DNA from: Hamiltosporidium magnivora
Taxonomy: Eukaryota; Microsporidia; Dubosqiidae
Assembly: GCA_004325065.1 (NCBI GenBank)
Contig: PITI01000009.1
Coordinates: forward strand, 1 to 41,115
Direction: 5' to 3'
Length of the DNA: 41,115 nt
Every line of letters starts with the position of its first letter. Position 1 is the first letter of the stretch. Shown here piece by piece: positions 38,841-41,115 of the stretch. Below the pieces are notes generated by a model. It did no database searches and was not told the DNA's origin. It saw only the letters and a program-made list of their open reading frames with translations. The translations under genes and the position numbers were made by a program.

Positions 38841-39223
38841 AATTATTGCAAGAACGCACGAAAACTGCGGGACTTATTTTCAATTGATGTTGTCAATTTT
38901 TTTTTTATATATATATATTGTTTCGCACAACTACAATGTAACAAGTGTTATTGATAACATAGAAAAACAAGTGGTCGTTAAAAATTAAAATTTATAAAAA
39001 GATAACTTAAAGTTTATTGATTTTCTCTTATGATCAGCACGTGAATCAATGATTTCGAATGATTCCGGCGTAGGCACTAGGTGATACATGATAACAATTA
39101 CTATCGATAATACACTAGGTAGTATCACAAAATAATATTATTATGTGATACTACCTAGTGTTTTTCCGAACGTAAAGGATCGTTTTCATGAGAGTGAAAA
39201 ATTCTGACTCTTACTTAAAAAAT
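38841..39223. other. Left subterminal region of piggyBac (3' flank of transposase)
   Basis: It carries GAACGCACGAAAAC (38852-38865), the 50-bp palindrome at 39112-39161 and a related unpaired copy of the motif CACTAGGTGATAC at 39075-39087. The plus strand reads TTTATT at 39013-39018, a possible AATAAA for the transposase mRNA about 200 bases past its stop. Subterminal repeats in this family commonly bind transposase. Confidence 0.55.
39112..39161. repeat. 50-bp near-perfect palindrome inside piggyBac
   Basis: ACACTAGGTAGTATCACA (39112-39129) pairs exactly with TGTGATACTACCTAGTGT (39144-39161). The 14 bases between are A-AATAATATTATT-A, themselves palindromic except for one A-A pair. The whole unit could extrude as a cruciform or fold as a hairpin at the 3' end of the transcript. 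The half-motif CACTAGGT recurs at 39075-39082. Confidence 0.9.
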
Positions 39224-40909
39224 TTATGTATTACAACTATGTTTTGCCGCACAAATAGCGTGAAGGCCTTTTTTACAACAAGCGCAAATAAGGTGGGATC
39301 GCTTGATCCCGCTCCTTCTGTTGCTACACACCGCACATTGTCGTAAGTTACGACCCGGTAATTTTTCAAGCGCAAATTTATTAGTTGATGAAGATGGTTG
39401 TGTTGACACGCTATTTTTATGGTACATCCACTCTTTTTCGATGTCGTCAATAATTTTCGATGTAAATTTGAGCCGGTTCATTTTTTTTTCAGTAGTGTTT
39501 GAAACATATAAAATATATGAGTTCAGCACCATTCTTCCAAATACGTTGAATACTACTTTCTTCCAATACTTGAGGGTTCTTCGCTCGTCTAAATACACGT
39601 ATAGCATTTTGTCGCACTCGTCCACACCACCCATGTATTTATTGTAGTCATGAATCATGCTTGGTTTCATCTTTTCGTATTCAAAATTCCCTTTCTTTTT
39701 CTTGATCGTCACACTATTAGTATCCGAATTTGATGAAATCAGTATGACTGGGTTTGGTTTGGACTTTTTGTCCCTGAAAGAGCACATCAATACATTTTCA
39801 TGTGCCATGTATTTCGCTTCTCCTACGATTGCTTTCTTAGCTTCTGGAGGAATCTCTTTTCTGTTACGTCTAATTGTTCCAGTTAGATAAGTATTTTGTT
39901 TCAAAAGGGCTTTGGCCAAGCGTAAACTTGTGTAAAAATTATCTGTAAACAGATGATAGCCCTTGAACAGATAATTGCCAGTTGAAAGCAATTTTCGCGC
40001 AACCGTAAATCCAAGGCCATATTTTTGTACTAAATCTCTGTCATCTGTATTTTTAGCTCCTTTGTAGCAAAAAAAACCCAAGCAATATTTAGAAATCGAG
40101 TCGCACAACATCAAAAATTTTATCCCCCATTTATGGTGTTTTTTGTTTGGGATGTATTGTTTTATGGCAGAATGACAGTGAGTACCAACTAACGACTCGT
40201 CGATAGATAATTGTTGATTTGGTATATAATGCCGCTGAAATACAGTATTTGCATGTTTGACAAGCATATCAAATCTGCCGCATGGGTCATAATTCGGATG
40301 TCCTGGTTCAAATAATGACGTATTGTCAATCAAGTGAAAAAACTTCAAAATCAGTTGAAACCTATCCCTTGAAAACATTGTCCTAAACCATGGTAATTGC
40401 CGGGAACCTGTTGCCCAATAACTATCAATTGTTGGCCTTCTCGTAATCCCCATTTCGAGTAAGACTGCAATAAAGGCTTTGATTTCGTATATCGTTGTCG
40501 GCGTCCACTTTTTTGCTCGAGAATTATTCAAAACAGTGTGCGAGGCAAAAAACTGGGTAGCATATCGATTTGTTTCCCTTACAATGGTTTCAAGGAGTGA
40601 TGTGGTAAAAAATAAATTGAAATATGTTACCGGTGAAGCATCGGGGGGAGGCGCACATCTAGGTCCAGGAGTCTCGAAAAAATTATTTGTTGCTTTGGAA
40701 AACACATTAGTCGGAAGAATATTCGTAAAAGTTGGTGTTTCCTCTGCTTCTGAAGATGAAGATGAGATAGAAGACTCACTTTCAATCCTCAGTCTTTTTC
40801 TTCGATGAGTTATAATAATGCTATCATCACTACTTGTGTCACCACCAATTTCACCATCCTCAGAATCGCTAGCAATCGAATCAACGTCCGAAATAATAGT
40901 CCGTGACAT
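39224..40909 (-). CDS. piggyBac transposase, intact, 561 aa
   Basis: It catalyses cut-and-paste movement of the element at TTAA sites through hairpin intermediates and is expected to act in the nucleus. Residues 1-60 are acidic and Ser-rich with a basic HRRKRLR at 35-41, a likely nuclear signal. Residues about 90-465 form the DDE_Tnp_1_7 domain. The three family aspartates are visible: D237 in LSIDES, D323 in LFTDNFYTS and D430 in KYMGGVDECDKM, with the extra D433 also present. The conserved Trp is in LKYWKKVVFN (W449). The C-terminal cysteine-rich domain shows C525-x2-C528, C542-x2-C545, H550-x2-C553, as expected for binding to the terminal repeats. The length is close to the usual 560-600. 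It has an ATG start, a TAA stop and no internal stop. A TATATA at about 40929-40934 could serve as promoter but is weak evidence here. Other frames overlapping it are shadows. Confidence 0.96.
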   Translation of the reverse strand: MSRTIISDVDSIASDSEDGEIGGDTSSDDSIIITHRRKRLRIESESSISSSSSEAEETPTFTNILPTNVFSKATNNFFETPGPRCAPPPDASPVTYFNLFFTTSLLETIVRETNRYATQFFASHTVLNNSRAKKWTPTTIYEIKAFIAVLLEMGITRRPTIDSYWATGSRQLPWFRTMFSRDRFQLILKFFHLIDNTSLFEPGHPNYDPCGRFDMLVKHANTVFQRHYIPNQQLSIDESLVGTHCHSAIKQYIPNKKHHKWGIKFLMLCDSISKYCLGFFCYKGAKNTDDRDLVQKYGLGFTVARKLLSTGNYLFKGYHLFTDNFYTSLRLAKALLKQNTYLTGTIRRNRKEIPPEAKKAIVGEAKYMAHENVLMCSFRDKKSKPNPVILISSNSDTNSVTIKKKKGNFEYEKMKPSMIHDYNKYMGGVDECDKMLYVYLDERRTLKYWKKVVFNVFGRMVLNSYILYVSNTTEKKMNRLKFTSKIIDDIEKEWMYHKNSVSTQPSSSTNKFALEKLPGRNLRQCAVCSNRRSGIKRSHLICACCKKGLHAICAAKHSCNT

Positions 40910-41093
40910 GGTTATATTTTTTAAATAATATATAAAAACGGTAAAAAGTTAGTTTAGAATACACTCGTGTTACAAAGTACTCGCGAGGTCAGACTACGTT
41001 CAATTCCACGGAGCAAAAAGACACACTGTGACTGGCAGCGCGAAAGCGCTGCGTCGCTGTTTTCGAGACAAATGAACGAAGCGCATTCGCGCC
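40910..41093. promoter_or_regulatory. Right subterminal region of piggyBac (5' flank of transposase)
   Basis: The part next to the gene is A+T-rich and probably holds the transposase promoter. Beyond about 40980 it turns abruptly G+C-rich. It contains the hairpin CAGCGC-GAAA-GCGCTG (41036-41051) and repeated GCG-containing words. The asymmetry with the A+T-rich left end is typical of transposon ends carrying transposase-binding sites on one side. Confidence 0.5.
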
Positions 41094-41110
41094 GCGTAGC
41101 AGTCAAACGG
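41094..41110 (-). repeat. piggyBac right terminal inverted repeat
   Basis: The plus strand reads GCGTAGCAGTCAAACGG, directly followed by the second TTAA (41111-41114). Its reverse complement matches the left terminus at 15 of 17 positions. It lies on the 5' side of the transposase gene. Confidence 0.9.
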
Positions 41111-41115
41111 TTAAA

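Larger units (their letters stand above)
38820..41114 (-). mobile_element. Structurally complete piggyBac transposon with TTAA target-site duplication
   Basis: TTAA occurs at 38820-38823 and 41111-41114. The element between them (38824-41110, 2287 bp) starts CCGTTTGGCTGCTAAGC, and the reverse complement of its right end starts CCGTTTGACTGCTACGC. It holds one intact transposase gene on the minus strand, a 50-bp palindrome near the left end and a G+C-rich right end. TTAA targets, short terminal repeats and a DDE transposase of about 560 residues are the defining features of the piggyBac superfamily. The element is clearly richer in G+C than its host DNA, which suggests a recent arrival. All parts needed for autonomous movement appear present. 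Activity itself cannot be seen. Confidence 0.93.

Noticed and set aside
39303..40808. Plus-strand and alternate minus-strand frames over the transposase
   Set aside because: They are shadows of the intact piggyBac transposase gene and contain no independent motif.

Overview
The window looks like a gene-poor, strongly A+T-rich nuclear genome, roughly three quarters or more A+T by eye. Random stop codons are so frequent that most open frames under about 100 codons are expected by chance. Only two long ATG-started open frames are convincing: an unrecognised 478-codon gene near the left and a piggyBac transposase at the extreme right. The two genes are single uninterrupted frames and the spaces between genes are very large. 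A decayed retrotransposon protein has the CCHC-like plus restriction-like endonuclease tail that I associate, from memory, with elements abundant in microsporidia. An expanded, A+T-rich microsporidian-type genome is therefore my best guess, but this is inference and another A+T-rich eukaryote is possible.

Layout. 1-5.9 kb: non-coding, with copy A of a dispersed repeat family (about 3.0 kb) and a GC-containing inverted repeat (5.4 kb). 5.9-7.9 kb: repeat copy B, then the 478-aa orphan gene on the minus strand with an AATAAA signal just after its stop. 7.9-12.3 kb: non-coding, with A+T-rich inverted repeats upstream of the gene. 12.3-13.1 kb: an island of higher complexity with a possible decayed piggyBac end, a 110-codon frame faintly like a FLYWCH zinc finger, and repeat copy C. 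13-26 kb: mostly empty; a decayed Myb/SANT-like coding fragment lies at 18.7-18.9 kb. 26.0-26.2 kb: repeat copy D. 26.2-34.4 kb: mostly empty.

35-41.1 kb is a nest of mobile-element material. It holds a tRNA-like fold (minus) with a T5 terminator, a tRNA-derived SINE-like sequence, a second Myb/SANT-like relic, a retrotransposon C-terminus broken by stops and frameshifts, and finally a structurally complete piggyBac transposon. That transposon (38824-41110) has TTAA on both sides, 17-bp terminal inverted repeats, a 50-bp near-perfect internal palindrome and an intact transposase of 561 aa. The window ends one base after the right-hand TTAA.

How the parts relate: the only complete functional unit is the piggyBac element, whose transposase would act on its own ends. 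The other repeats are old, diverged and mostly broken. I found no operon, CRISPR array, bacterial or phage system, rRNA gene or canonical tRNA gene. The most unusual items are the twice-seen Myb/SANT-like relic, the four same-strand copies of a structured repeat, and the tRNA-like sequence whose anticodon position would read UUA.
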